NCBI RefSeq assembly: GCF_000204195.1
Contig: NZ_AFBG01000005.1
Location: 1-32,693, forward strand
Direction of reading: 5' to 3'
Length of the DNA: 32,693 nucleotides
DNA from: Acidovorax radicis N35
GTDB taxonomy: Bacteria > Pseudomonadota > Gammaproteobacteria > Burkholderiales > Burkholderiaceae_C
Shown here: positions 8,718 through 16,613 of the stretch, one piece after another
How the letters are laid out: every line of letters begins with the position of its first letter
Position numbering within the stretch: the first letter of the stretch is position 1
Made by a program: the position numbers and the translations under genes
The notes under the pieces: generated by a model
The model's input: the letters and a program-made list of their open reading frames with translations, nothing else
What the model was told of the DNA's origin: nothing
Databases searched by the model: none

Positions 8718-9902
8718 CTACGCGCTGGCCCTTTGGCTTTCCGGTCCTGGACCAATGGCGGCATTGGCTGCGGCGTCCACGGCGGCATGCAATGTGGCAT
8801 CAGACAAGTGTGCGTAACGCTGCGTCGTCTTGACCTGGGAATGCCCCAACAGCTTGCCCACCACATAGATGGACTGGCCTGCGTTCACCAGATTGCTGGC
8901 AAAGCTGTGCCGTAGATCGTGCATCCGAAGATCAGGCAGGCCCGCTCTTTTGCGTGCCGTATCCCACGCGCAGAACAGATTGCCATACGGCTTGAGGGTG
9001 TTGGGGTTCGGCACGACATATGGACACCCATTCCACCTCGGCAGCCCTTGCAGCAACTCCATCGCTTTCGCAGAGATGGGGATGTTGCGGGCCTTCCCGG
9101 ACTTCGACATGGGAATGCGCCAGTTGCGCCGCTCCATATCGAAGTGCTCCCACTTGGCGTCCAGCAGTTCCCGCTTGCGGCAACCAAACATCAGCATCAA
9201 CGCCGCGATGTGCTTGAGCTGGGTGTTCTCGCTCTGGGCCAGTGCCTCGTGCAGCCGTACGGTCTCCTCGCTGCTCAGATAGCGCTCTTTCGCATTGTTG
9301 GCCTGAAACAGCGTCACCTCGTTGGCAGGATTCGATGAAGCGCCCTGCACTCTCATCTTCTTGGCCAAATTGAACATGATCTTGAACAGGATGGGCAGCT
9401 TGTTCGCCATCGCCAGTGCATACCCCTTGCTGCGCATGCCTTGATGGGCTTCCGAGATCATCGTGGACGTGATCTGGTCGAGATGCAGTGCACCGAAGCG
9501 AGGAAGGATGTGGAGGTTCAAAAAGCTGATGGTGGATTGGAAATTTCTCCTGTGCAGATGGATGTGAGGGATGTACTTGTCGCGGATGAACTCTGCGAGC
9601 GTGGGCACTTGGCGAAGGGCCTTCTTGTCCTCGGCAGGGTTCTCTCCCAGCACGACCTTGGAGCGGAGCTTTTCTGCAGCCTGCCGCGCCTTGTCGAAGG
9701 TAATGGCTTTGGCATCACCAATCTTGTGCTGGCGCTGTTTCCCGTAGGGGTCACGGTACCGAAGGCTGTACGTCTTTCCTCCGGTGGCACGGACCTCAAG
9801 GATGAAGCCGGTGATGGCGTTGTCGTAGTAGTCGGTCTTGTCCCGCCCTTCCAGGCAGACAGCATCCCGGACAAAGTGGGCATCGAGGTTCACATTGGGC
9901 AT
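8718..9902 (-). CDS. int: Tyrosine recombinase/integrase of the aceA-targeting element
   Basis: A 394-residue phage-type integrase that should catalyse insertion and excision at the aceA 3' end. The N-terminus (GFILEVRATGGKTYSLRY) is the arm-binding domain typical of P4-like integrases. A core-binding domain spans roughly 100-190. The catalytic set is complete: Arg242 (GCRKREL), Lys near 267-270, His328 and Arg331 (HDLRH), His354 (LLGH) and Tyr363 (QRYAHL). The ATG at 9902 has AGGAG upstream. The gene ends about 230 bp from tail A, the expected place for int beside attP, and a small frame upstream overlaps its start. Its preference for aceA is inferred from position. Confidence 0.93.
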   Translation of the reverse strand: MPNVNLDAHFVRDAVCLEGRDKTDYYDNAITGFILEVRATGGKTYSLRYRDPYGKQRQHKIGDAKAITFDKARQAAEKLRSKVVLGENPAEDKKALRQVPTLAEFIRDKYIPHIHLHRRNFQSTISFLNLHILPRFGALHLDQITSTMISEAHQGMRSKGYALAMANKLPILFKIMFNLAKKMRVQGASSNPANEVTLFQANNAKERYLSSEETVRLHEALAQSENTQLKHIAALMLMFGCRKRELLDAKWEHFDMERRNWRIPMSKSGKARNIPISAKAMELLQGLPRWNGCPYVVPNPNTLKPYGNLFCAWDTARKRAGLPDLRMHDLRHSFASNLVNAGQSIYVVGKLLGHSQVKTTQRYAHLSDATLHAAVDAAANAAIGPGPESQRASA

Positions 9903-10066
9903 GGGGTGGCTCCTTGTTGGGGGTGAAAGTGAATAGCGGCAGAGGTGCGTTCAGGCTCACCCTCGGTACATCGGTGGGTGGCTGGCGGGGCGATCAGGTG
10001 TTGCGGGAGGCTGCGGTGAGGCCACCACACGATGGATAGCCATAGAGACAGGAAGGCAAAAAGCAT
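9890..10066 (-). CDS. Small hydrophobic protein overlapping the integrase start
   Basis: A 58-residue frame starting MLFAFLSLWLSIVWW, with a short hydrophobic N-terminus and a proline-rich remainder. It has an excellent ribosome site, AAAGGAGA, five bases before the ATG at 10066, and its end overlaps the integrase start by 13 bp, which suggests translational coupling. No family is recognised. It may be a leader peptide that sets integrase translation and not a functional protein. Confidence 0.4.
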   Translation of the reverse strand: MLFAFLSLWLSIVWWPHRSLPQHLIAPPATHRCTEGEPERTSAAIHFHPQQGATPCPM

Positions 10067-10458
10067 GGGATCTCCTTTGATGGATGCGCTCAAGGGCGCG
10101 GATTGAAGGAAGGGGTCGATGAATGCGACGAAGGGCTCGGCCATGTCTTGACCAAGCCTGTGTCGAAGGGGGTGCCCACGCCGCGACCTGCGCAGCAGCA
10201 CAAGGGGCGGGATGGACGAGAGGCGGAAGCGAGAAAGCAGCAAAGCCCAGCTGGCTTGCTACGGCACGGCGAGGACTGGGAAGGTGCCGCTCTGCTCTAC
10301 ATGCAGAGGGATTGGCGCGGCCATGCGGTCACCAATACGGTCATGTGCGACAGGTCCCATTGGGTCGCCGAACAGCCCGTGGTTTTCTCTTTCCTACCAA
10401 TGTTTGGCAGCAGAAAACCCACTTTTCCCACTTCTGGGGAGGTGGCGGAGCAGGGCCT
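10067..10458. other. Intergenic between replication gene and integrase
   Basis: About 390 GC-rich bases. Several frames are open on both strands, but none has a convincing start or product. A promoter for the integrase is expected here and was not identified. Confidence 0.45.
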
Positions 10459-12192
10459 TCAAAAGTCCGCAGGCTGATCGCTGACCGGCGCGGGAACCGA
10501 AGGGCCGTCCAAATCCGACTCGGCTGTCAGATTGGGCTTCATACGAATACCCCGGAAGATCTCGTAGCCATCCAGCGTCGCCAGCTTGATACCCAACTGC
10601 AGGTTGAATTCCAGCTTTTCCTTGAAGGCACTCTTGGCAAAGGGCTTGCGTCCGTTCTCTTCACACCATGAGCGGTATTTTTTATACAGACAGGACCGCC
10701 GACAGTGAAGCGAAGCTCCCAACTCGCAGCATTCATGAATGAATTCATCCACGGAACTGGCCGAGCGCTGCCACTGAGCCATCAGACGGTCGTGCACCTT
10801 GGAGGGCGAATAGCCTCCTTGCTGAAGAACATGAGCTCCCGCTTGCAGCACCTTGTAGGCGATACCGGGCATTTCACTCTTGGCGATGCGATCCGCTAGA
10901 CCGGCATCCAGTGGCAACCCGCTTTTGAGACGGCTGTTGGGGAACTCCGCCAGCAGCCAGCGGGAGAAGAATGCCGCCGAGTGGTCATTGGTCCTGATCA
11001 TGTGGTTGCTCATGAACAGGTGGCCTGCCGTGTTCCGATACGTGAAGGGATCCTGCTTTGTAAACCTTCCCACGACCTCGTCGCGGCCCAGTACCGACTT
11101 GAACTCAGCAGCGGGTATAGGAAGATGCTCCGCCAACTCGCCCACCACATTCAGACGTTTCCCCGCCATCATCGCCAAGTAGTACTCCTTGCCCCACAAG
11201 GTGGGAGATGCGGCGGAACACAACTCAGCGGGAACCAGATTGTTGTAGATCTTTTCCAGGGTGCCCTTTCCAGCGCGCCCATAGCGGTCCAGCCAGGCAA
11301 ATGCCTTTTCATACCGGTGGGCGACCCCCAACATCACAGCACCGGCAAATTCCTCCATAAGGCGCCGCTGCCCCTCTTCTTCGCCCTCCACCTTAGTGCA
11401 GAAAGTTTCGTGCATGAACGCGTCATACAGCGGTGTAGGAAGGTCCTCCGGCTCGAAGTCCAGCGCCACTGTTTGGCGGTGTTTCAAGCTCAGAAGCTCC
11501 TTGCAAACCTTCCCGTCCCGTGCGCTGTAGAAGCTACGCAGGCACGCCACACCTTCGGGAGCTTTCTCGAAGAAGGTGTCATTGGTCGCGATAGCCCGCG
11601 CGTGGCTTGCGATGCTGCAGTAGTCCTCCTGGCGCAGGCAGTTCTCTTTATCGTCATGAAGCTCTGCCACGACCTTTTCAAGTTCGCCAAATGACAGCGG
11701 CTCCCACAGCCTTGAGTTTGCGCGGGGTATGTACAGCGTCCCCCTGACAAAGACCGGGTTGTACGACCCGATGGCCATGTGCTTGAGCACATCCCTCGCG
11801 TACCCATGGTGTGTGGGGACCACCTTCTTTTGCACCCTTTCGAGCTTGCGCAGCGCTCGGTCGAGCTGGGTCAGTGACACCTCCCCGTTGACTCGCTTAA
11901 GCGTCGCCCGCACGTCAATCCACCCGGCGAAATCACGAGCCTGCAGCGCGAGCAGGGCGTGAAGAGCCTCAGGTTCAAATGGAGCGCCGCAACGATGCGC
12001 AGTCTTCGCGATGAGCTCAGCAATGACTGCGGCGTTGTCCACCGCTGGCACCCCAGCCTCGACATCCGAAGTGCCTGCACCAAGCCCACTCTCTGCTGCA
12101 AGCCCACTCTCTGCTGCAAGCTCACTCTCTGCTGCAAGCTCACTCTCTGCTGCAAGCTCATTCTCCATATCCCAAACGTTACTTTTTTCCAT
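10459..12192 (-). CDS. P4-type replication protein with superfamily 3 helicase domain
   Basis: A 577-residue protein with the SF3 helicase signature of P4-alpha/D5-like replication proteins: Walker A GRAGKGT (305-311), the B-type motif LNVVGEL (347-353) and motif C LFMSNHM (392-398). It probably unwinds the element's own origin, and priming could lie in the N-terminal half, though no zinc or primase motif is obvious. Residues 11-35 are a repetitive acidic stretch (ELAAES/GLAAES) encoded by 18-bp tandem repeats. The ATG at 12192 follows GGAAAGAG; an upstream TTG at 12213 is less likely. It suggests that the element can exist as a replicating circle. Confidence 0.85.
   Translation of the reverse strand: MEKSNVWDMENELAAESELAAESELAAESGLAAESGLGAGTSDVEAGVPAVDNAAVIAELIAKTAHRCGAPFEPEALHALLALQARDFAGWIDVRATLKRVNGEVSLTQLDRALRKLERVQKKVVPTHHGYARDVLKHMAIGSYNPVFVRGTLYIPRANSRLWEPLSFGELEKVVAELHDDKENCLRQEDYCSIASHARAIATNDTFFEKAPEGVACLRSFYSARDGKVCKELLSLKHRQTVALDFEPEDLPTPLYDAFMHETFCTKVEGEEEGQRRLMEEFAGAVMLGVAHRYEKAFAWLDRYGRAGKGTLEKIYNNLVPAELCSAASPTLWGKEYYLAMMAGKRLNVVGELAEHLPIPAAEFKSVLGRDEVVGRFTKQDPFTYRNTAGHLFMSNHMIRTNDHSAAFFSRWLLAEFPNSRLKSGLPLDAGLADRIAKSEMPGIAYKVLQAGAHVLQQGGYSPSKVHDRLMAQWQRSASSVDEFIHECCELGASLHCRRSCLYKKYRSWCEENGRKPFAKSAFKEKLEFNLQLGIKLATLDGYEIFRGIRMKPNLTAESDLDGPSVPAPVSDQPADF
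12089..12160 (-). repeat. Four tandem 18-bp repeats inside the replication gene
   Basis: Four units of CTCTCTGCTGCAAG(C/T)(C)CA, in frame, encode repeats of six residues, AAES(E/G)L. The unit length keeps the frame, so copy number could vary without breaking the protein. Confidence 0.9.
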
Positions 12193-12336
12193 AAAAATGC
12201 TCTTTCCAGTCAAACGTTAATGACAGCCAAAAGCTCTTTCGTAGCCCAAGCCACTACTCCAAGCCCAAGCTCATACGCGTCAAGACCACATCAATTTGCA
12301 AGCTCATCGCAAGCGCTTTTTTTGTGTGTCTATCGC

Positions 12337-12439
12337 TTAACCGTCCCCTGGTTAAAGATTCACCTTTAAATAACCAAAAATTATTATCAATACTGTGTTT
12401 TTGCACATATACAAACACAAATTGATAACCGCTGGTTGA
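12337..12439. promoter_or_regulatory. AT-rich region with iteron-like repeats, candidate replication origin
   Basis: Upstream of the replication gene, GGTTA-type motifs recur in both orientations: TTAACC 12337-12342, GGTTAA 12350-12355, TAACC 12371-12375 and 12426-12430, GGTTGA 12434-12439. Between them lies a 45-bp interrupted palindrome (12384-12428): TTATCAAT and TGTGTTT pair with AAACACA and ATTGATAA around a 12-base centre. Iterons plus AT-rich DNA beside an SF3 initiator are typical of origins. It also probably contains the promoter of the replication gene. Confidence 0.5.
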
Positions 12440-12681
12440 AAAAATAAAGACCGAGCCACCCCGGAGCAGCACCATGCGGCACCACCCCGGGGTATCTCTT
12501 TTGCGCCCCTCCGTCGATCACCCACGGCAAAGCCTCCGTGTCACACGGCATTCGTCTTCAGGGTGTTTTCAGGAGAGGGGTTCCGGCGGGCCAGCACGCG
12601 AGGGCCAGGTCCGGGAGGCGGGCAAGAGCTGCCCAGGTTGGCCGCAGGTGGGCCGGTTGCTGCGGGGTGATGGGTCGGGTA
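12440..12681. other. Intergenic beyond the origin-like region
   Basis: GC-rich sequence between the origin-like region and the small gene at 12682. No gene or terminator is supported. Confidence 0.4.
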
Positions 12682-12831
12682 TCAGTCCCAGGCCGGGGTG
12701 CCCAGGCGCTCCGCCTCCCACCCGAGGAGGCCTGCTGCATGGCTGGTGATGGTCAAGGGCAGGAGTTCCACGGGAATGTCCCGGTCCAGCATGGCAGTGG
12801 CGGCAGTCAGAACGCAGTCTTGATAAGTCAT
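12682..12831 (-). CDS. Small hypothetical protein
   Basis: A 49-residue frame starting MTYQDCVLTAATAMLDRDIP. It begins four bases after the stop of the membrane-protein gene at 12836, with AAGAAG upstream, so the two are probably one transcript. It looks like a soluble helical protein; no family is recognised. The tight spacing is the main reason to believe it. Confidence 0.5.
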   Translation of the reverse strand: MTYQDCVLTAATAMLDRDIPVELLPLTITSHAAGLLGWEAERLGTPAWD

Positions 12832-12835
12832 GGAA

Positions 12836-13021
12836 TTACTTCTTTCTATGTGTGTCGAGGTAGTACACAAGCCCCGCAGCGATCAGCACGATCACGAGGA
12901 AGTGCAGCGGAAAGGCATAGACCAAGAGGCCCAGTCCGACCAGGCACAACCAGCGGGCGCCGGAGGCCATGAGGTGAAGGACGAGAACAGTGGTCAGGGA
13001 AGCGGCAAGCAAAGCGGCCAT
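12836..13021 (-). CDS. Small membrane protein
   Basis: A 61-residue hydrophobic protein with two predicted membrane spans (roughly 1-20 and 25-55) and a basic C-terminal end, THRKK, probably cytoplasmic. The ATG at 13021 is preceded by GGAG at a six-base spacing; an upstream TTG at 13096 would add 25 residues and has no such site. It belongs to a run of short minus-strand genes within the element. Its function is not recognisable; holin-like or inhibitor roles cannot be told apart. Confidence 0.55.
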   Translation of the reverse strand: MAALLAASLTTVLVLHLMASGARWLCLVGLGLLVYAFPLHFLVIVLIAAGLVYYLDTHRKK

Positions 13022-13128
13022 GAAGACTCCTATAGCAAGGCAGAGGTAATAGGTCCGGGCGAGGGTGTCGCCGGTAGGTGGACTTACCGCTTGCAATGAG
13101 GGGGTCTGCAGGTGTTCGCAGAGCTTGC

Positions 13129-13638
13129 TTATGGAGCCGTCGAGGCCCCTGCCCGCTTGCCGCGAGCCTTGTCATCCTTCACAGGGCGGGTGGTGGGCTG
13201 ATTGGTGGGCTCTTTGGCGGACTGAGTGGCGGGTGGATTGGGCGCCTGCAGCCGGGCCTTCCAATCGACGCCTTCCACGTACTGGTAGGCATGCCGTTTG
13301 TCCGTCACTGCTTGCAGAACCCCCAGGTGCGTGAGAACCGCCATCACAAAGCCAGCGGTGTTCACCGAGGTGCCCGCAAAGAGCTTTGCCAGGGCCGATG
13401 CCGACAGCGTGGTCGCCGCTATCAACAAAGGCTCTACAGCTTCATAGGCGACCCAGGAAGGGTTGTGATGCCCCTTGCCGGTGTTGTGGGTCACACGCAG
13501 GTGCAGGCGGCCTTCGGGGTCGTTTCCCAGCTCATAGGTGAGCGTGGAGCGGCCGGACAAGGAGGGGCACTGGTCGGTGTGCAGGGTAGTGATGGTGATG
13601 GCTTCTAGAGTGTTATCGGGTTGGGTGGCATCTGTCAT
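13129..13638 (-). CDS. Hypothetical protein of the integrative element
   Basis: A 169-residue protein. The start ATG at 13638 follows AAGGACC; an upstream frame extension to 13671 is less likely. The N-terminal part has beta-like strands, the middle (about 70-110) is alanine- and leucine-rich, and the last 35 residues are a proline/threonine- and lysine-rich tail likely to be disordered. No family is recognised. It sits between the gene at 13791 and the small membrane-protein gene, all on the minus strand, and may share plasmid-type maintenance functions, but nothing shows this directly. Confidence 0.6.
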   Translation of the reverse strand: MTDATQPDNTLEAITITTLHTDQCPSLSGRSTLTYELGNDPEGRLHLRVTHNTGKGHHNPSWVAYEAVEPLLIAATTLSASALAKLFAGTSVNTAGFVMAVLTHLGVLQAVTDKRHAYQYVEGVDWKARLQAPNPPATQSAKEPTNQPTTRPVKDDKARGKRAGASTAP

Positions 13639-13710
13639 TGGTGGTCCTTTTGATGGGTTGTCGAGGAACATTCCTCATTTCAGATACGCGGTTTTTCTCA
13701 GTTTGGAGTG

Positions 13711-13737
13711 GGCAAAAAAATGCCACCCGAAGGTGGC
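13711..13737 (-). terminator. Rho-independent terminator after the gene at 13791
   Basis: Hairpin GCCACC-TTCG-GGTGGC on the minus strand, with a stable TTCG tetraloop, is followed by ATTTTTTT. Confidence 0.85.
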
Positions 13738-13790
13738 TTGTTGGTCGCTGTGAGGTGATTCCAGCAGGTGTTGCAGTGGTGCTTGCTTTG

Positions 13791-14198
13791 TCATCGGGGG
13801 TGGCCCTTCTTGGCATAGCGATCACAGAGCACCGCCAGTGCATGGGGGATGCCCCGGGGCATGAACACCACGATGCCAAAACCGTCGTCGCTCAGGATGA
13901 AGGTCAGCACAACCCAGTGTTCGTACACCTCCAGGGCATCCCAAGACGGTGTGAAGTCGGGGTGATCGTTGGCCAGTCCATTCCAGCGGTTATGAAGGAC
14001 GGTGAAGCCCAGCTGCTGCTCCAGGGCCTGGGGGGTGTCTTCCGGGTCCATCACCACGACATGCAGCAGCGATGCCCAGTCGTCTATTTCGGTGAAGGCT
14101 TCTTCTGACAGCCGTTCCGCCACCAGGGTATGAAGGCCCAGGGCATTCTCGGTACTTGCCAGTCGGTTCAAGGCGTCGTGGTCTCGGTAGGTTTGCAT
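13791..14198 (-). CDS. Hypothetical acidic protein
   Basis: A 135-residue protein with many acidic and aromatic residues (for example DDWASLLHVVVMDPED) and no signal peptide or membrane span. It starts at an ATG preceded by AAAGGA and ends just before a strong terminator, so it can be a single-gene unit. I do not recognise the family. Acidic proteins of this size on mobile elements sometimes mimic DNA or inhibit host enzymes, but that is only a possibility. Confidence 0.6.
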   Translation of the reverse strand: MQTYRDHDALNRLASTENALGLHTLVAERLSEEAFTEIDDWASLLHVVVMDPEDTPQALEQQLGFTVLHNRWNGLANDHPDFTPSWDALEVYEHWVVLTFILSDDGFGIVVFMPRGIPHALAVLCDRYAKKGHPR

Positions 14199-14235
14199 AG
14201 GCAGCTATCCTTTTGATGAAGTGGTCAGACAAAGA

Positions 14236-14268
14236 AAAAGCGCCCGAGGATTGCTCCAGGGGCGCTCT
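14236..14268 (-). terminator. Rho-independent terminator after the lipoprotein gene at 14370
   Basis: On the minus strand, arms AGCGCCC and GGGCGCT flank a loop of about 15 bases and are followed by TTTTTCTTTG. Confidence 0.75.
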
Positions 14269-14369
14269 GCAAGTTGAATAGCGTAATAGTCTCTAGTGAA
14301 TATCTAAAAAATTTGAGGTATCAAGCATATTTTCGAGCACTTGAAATCAGCGGCAGCACGGATTACCTA

Positions 14370-14930
14370 TCATGGTATTCCAATCGCAAGCTTCTCCACC
14401 ACATCGGTCGATATCAATTTTAACAACGGACCTATTTGACCTTGAAAAAAATCATCTCCTTTTACGATCGAAATAAGCATAAATTGATCTTGTCGAACAT
14501 GCACATTTCCGATATCGACAATGGGGAGAGAACTAACGATTCGTTTATTCCCCCCATTTGAGGAAACGTCCATTACCCAATCCGTCTTACACATCGCACG
14601 GGGCAATATCACACTGCCATTGTTACATTGCGACTTAAACGACACTAGTCGCAGGTTGGTGATTTCTTTCCCCTGCACTGCCTCAAAAACTTCACCCAAC
14701 AGAAAGTCACCGATGTTGATGCGATGATGCCCTCCTGAAGCGGGATACTCGACCTCAGCCTGAAGAAATGAAAACTTATCGACAGCAGTATAGGCCGGCG
14801 CATTCCCATACTTTTCAACGACGTTAATTCTTGCTGGGACCTTTCCTAACGTTGTTGGAGGATTGGCACATCCAGCCACCCCGACAAGCGCCATTGCGCA
14901 AACAAGTAATTTTTTACTAGAGAATTCCAA
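14370..14930 (-). CDS. Putative lipoprotein
   Basis: A 186-residue protein with a lipoprotein signal: basic start, hydrophobic core LLVCAMALVGVAGC and lipobox with Cys21, so it should be lipidated and exported. The mature part has no domain I recognise; two further cysteines near 100-115 could form a disulfide. The start is a TTG supported by GAGGTGA five bases upstream. The gene is markedly AT-richer than its surroundings, a sign of separate acquisition. Envelope lipoproteins on mobile elements often block superinfection, which would fit, but no direct evidence is visible. Confidence 0.75.
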   Translation of the reverse strand: MEFSSKKLLVCAMALVGVAGCANPPTTLGKVPARINVVEKYGNAPAYTAVDKFSFLQAEVEYPASGGHHRINIGDFLLGEVFEAVQGKEITNLRLVSFKSQCNNGSVILPRAMCKTDWVMDVSSNGGNKRIVSSLPIVDIGNVHVRQDQFMLISIVKGDDFFQGQIGPLLKLISTDVVEKLAIGIP

Positions 14931-15326
14931 GGTATCACCTCTATCAATGATTATTTCAGGGAGGGCAAATGGCCTTTGCGCGAAGTCGCACCGCCAGCCA
15001 GTTCGTGGATAAGGGGTCGGGCTTCTGCTTTAGCGTCCCCAGGAGACTGACATGTTCTGCTTCATCGGCCCATTCATTGCGCTTTGCGGCCGATCATTCG
15101 TTCAACTCCATAAGTCTCCTTGTCGTGCAGGTTCCATACTCTTCGCTTTGCAGGCCGTCGGGACACAGAGTCGCCCAAGATGGCTCCAGCATCGCCAGCC
15201 GAGGCCGTGCGCCCTACTTTCTCGGTGTGCTCTTCGGCAGCTCTGACGTCACCGATCCAATGAAAAATGTGGGCCTAGGCACCGTCGAATGTTGCCTGGT
15301 GATGGGTTGAGGATAGCGGTCTGCGG
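14931..15326. other. Intergenic, no convincing gene
   Basis: About 400 bp. Plus-strand frames at 14969-15310 and 15052-15246 each have a purine-rich site before the ATG (GGGAGG, AGGAG), but their products look unlike normal proteins and match nothing I know. They are not called. Confidence 0.4.
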
Positions 15327-15647
15327 CTACTTGCTCCAGCGGGAGCGCTCGAACACGCTAGGCAGCGCGATGCTTCCCTTGTCCTTGTCGTAGACGCACA
15401 GATGACTGGTGTATTTGCTGGAGGACTCGCTTGCCTTTTCGGACAACTCAACGACGATGTGGCCATCCTTGGTCCAGTGGTCGATGGGTTTGACGACGGC
15501 ACCGAACTTGGCGCGCTCTTGTGTGTGGAAGCTGGCGCATTCGGATTTGATGCGGGCAAGTTCTTCACGGCTGGGGCCCGAGCAACCGGAAAGCAGCGTC
15601 AGCGAGGCCAGCATGAGAACGGGAAAAGCAGATGTCATGGGTTTCAT
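15327..15647 (-). CDS. Small putative lipoprotein
   Basis: A 106-residue protein with signal peptide and lipobox LLSGC (Cys22), predicted to be anchored in the envelope. The mature part is charged, with two cysteines (near 37 and 84) that could pair, and has no known domain that I recognise. It is divergent from the XRE regulator gene at 15796, and the operator-like palindromes between them could control both. With the lipoprotein at 14370 and the secreted KTSC protein it makes three exported small proteins on this element. Confidence 0.7.
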   Translation of the reverse strand: MKPMTSAFPVLMLASLTLLSGCSGPSREELARIKSECASFHTQERAKFGAVVKPIDHWTKDGHIVVELSEKASESSSKYTSHLCVYDKDKGSIALPSVFERSRWSK

Positions 15648-15743
15648 AGGTGGACTAAGGCTCCTTGGTTGGGGGTTGGGATGAATGGCAAAAGACTTTT
15701 TTCAAAGGGAACATCCCCGCTGAGCGTGGCAACCCACAGGGTT

Positions 15744-15795
15744 TTGTAACGAATTTCGTGACGACGAATTATCACCACGTCACGAGACTCGTGAC
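15744..15795 (+). promoter_or_regulatory. Promoter and two operator palindromes of the XRE regulator
   Basis: Operator-like palindromes are GTAACGAATTTCGTGAC (15746-15762, imperfect) and GTCACGAGACTCGTGAC (15779-15795, eight-base perfect arms), centres 33 bp apart, the second touching the start codon. A promoter fits between them: TTGTAA (15744-15749), a 17-bp spacer, AATTAT (15767-15772). Repressor bound to either site would block transcription, so autoregulation is likely. No ribosome site precedes the ATG, and the predicted leader is under 20 bases. Confidence 0.6.
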
Positions 15796-16122
15796 ATGCC
15801 ATCTGAGCCTTTGGAATCCTCGAACGTAGTGGGCCACCGCATGCGCTCACGGCGCGAGGAACTTGGGTGGTCTCAGGAGAAGGTGGGAGTGCTGATCGGC
15901 ATTGATGAGTCGTCAGCTCGCGCTCGGATCAGCCGGTATGAGTTGGGGTTGCACGAGGCGCCCGTGAAGACAGCAAGGCAAATTGCAGAGGCCTTGGGTG
16001 CACCGCTTGAGTATCTGTATTGCGAGGACGATAACCTCGCCGCAGTTCTGCTGAGCCTTGCGAAACTCAAGCCCAATGCACGCAAGCAGGTCGTGTCCAG
16101 ATGGCTTGCTGAGTTGGCGTGA
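15796..16122 (+). CDS. XRE-family transcriptional regulator
   Basis: A 108-residue DNA-binding protein. The helix-turn-helix region spans about 12-70 (MRSRREELGWSQEKVGVLIG, SRARISRYELG, TARQIAEALGAPLEYLYC), the usual lambda-repressor-like fold. It is likely to repress itself through the palindromes that abut its start. The ATG at 15796 lacks a Shine-Dalgarno sequence; the next in-frame ATG (codon 16) also lacks one. It is the only confident plus-strand gene in this part of the element. A disrupted paralogue lies at 433-563, beyond the neighbouring defence operon, so this regulator type seems part of the element family. Confidence 0.85.
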   Translation: MPSEPLESSNVVGHRMRSRREELGWSQEKVGVLIGIDESSARARISRYELGLHEAPVKTARQIAEALGAPLEYLYCEDDNLAAVLLSLAKLKPNARKQVVSRWLAELA

Positions 16123-16181
16123 GCGAACAGCTTTTTAAGTGCCCGTCAAAGCTGCATTGAGTGAAGTTCGCATCATCAAGG

Positions 16182-16529
16182 CTATCGACGGTACTTGCTT
16201 GGGATGGGTTTTGTGCGGCAGTCGAAGGGGCCGTCTTTGCCGCTCCCGCGTATACGTGATTCAAAGAAATCGCGTTTTGACTGCGCGTTCTGCAGACCCT
16301 GCACCGTGCCCGCGTCGATCTCACAATAGTGGTAATAGGTAGTCTTCAAGCGGATGACCATGTAACGCTCTGCCTTGTCGTAGCAGATGCGGGAAACGTC
16401 GCTGTTATCACTCACGTCCGCGCACGTGAATGCGTCGAGAGAGACAGCACCGTGGTATTTCACTTGCACGCTTTCAGCCAACGCTAGTTGACAGATCATC
16501 CCCAGAATTGCAACAACTAAAGTTTTCAT
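16182..16529 (-). CDS. Secreted KTSC-domain protein
   Basis: A 115-residue protein with a cleavable signal peptide (MKTLVVAILGMICQLALA). The mature part, with YDKAERYMVIRLKTTYYHYCEID followed by an FFESRIRG stretch, resembles the KTSC domain, a short module of unknown biochemical role often found in mobile elements. Cysteines in the mature part may form disulfides in the periplasm. AAAAGGAA precedes the ATG at 16529; an upstream extension to 16562 is less likely. It sits between the XRE regulator and the ATPase operon, with about 85 bp to the latter. Confidence 0.7.
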   Translation of the reverse strand: MKTLVVAILGMICQLALAESVQVKYHGAVSLDAFTCADVSDNSDVSRICYDKAERYMVIRLKTTYYHYCEIDAGTVQGLQNAQSKRDFFESRIRGSGKDGPFDCRTKPIPSKYRR

Positions 16530-16613
16530 TTTTGTATTCCTTTTAAGGGATTTCACGGCCACAAATAACCATTTGTGAAAATCTCTCGAACACCGTTTTC
16601 CTGAAATAGGACA

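Noticed and set aside
12089..12160. CRISPR-like repeats
   Set aside because: The 18-bp units are contiguous without spacers and keep a coding frame; they are a tandem repeat within a gene.
12254..12475. 73-residue minus-strand frame over the origin-like region
   Set aside because: It overlaps the iterons and palindrome, has no ribosome site and no recognisable product.
14969..15310. Plus-strand frames with good ribosome sites in the 14931-15326 gap
   Set aside because: The products are Ser/Arg/Cys-rich with no fold-like pattern, and two overlapping frames look equally good, so neither is trusted.
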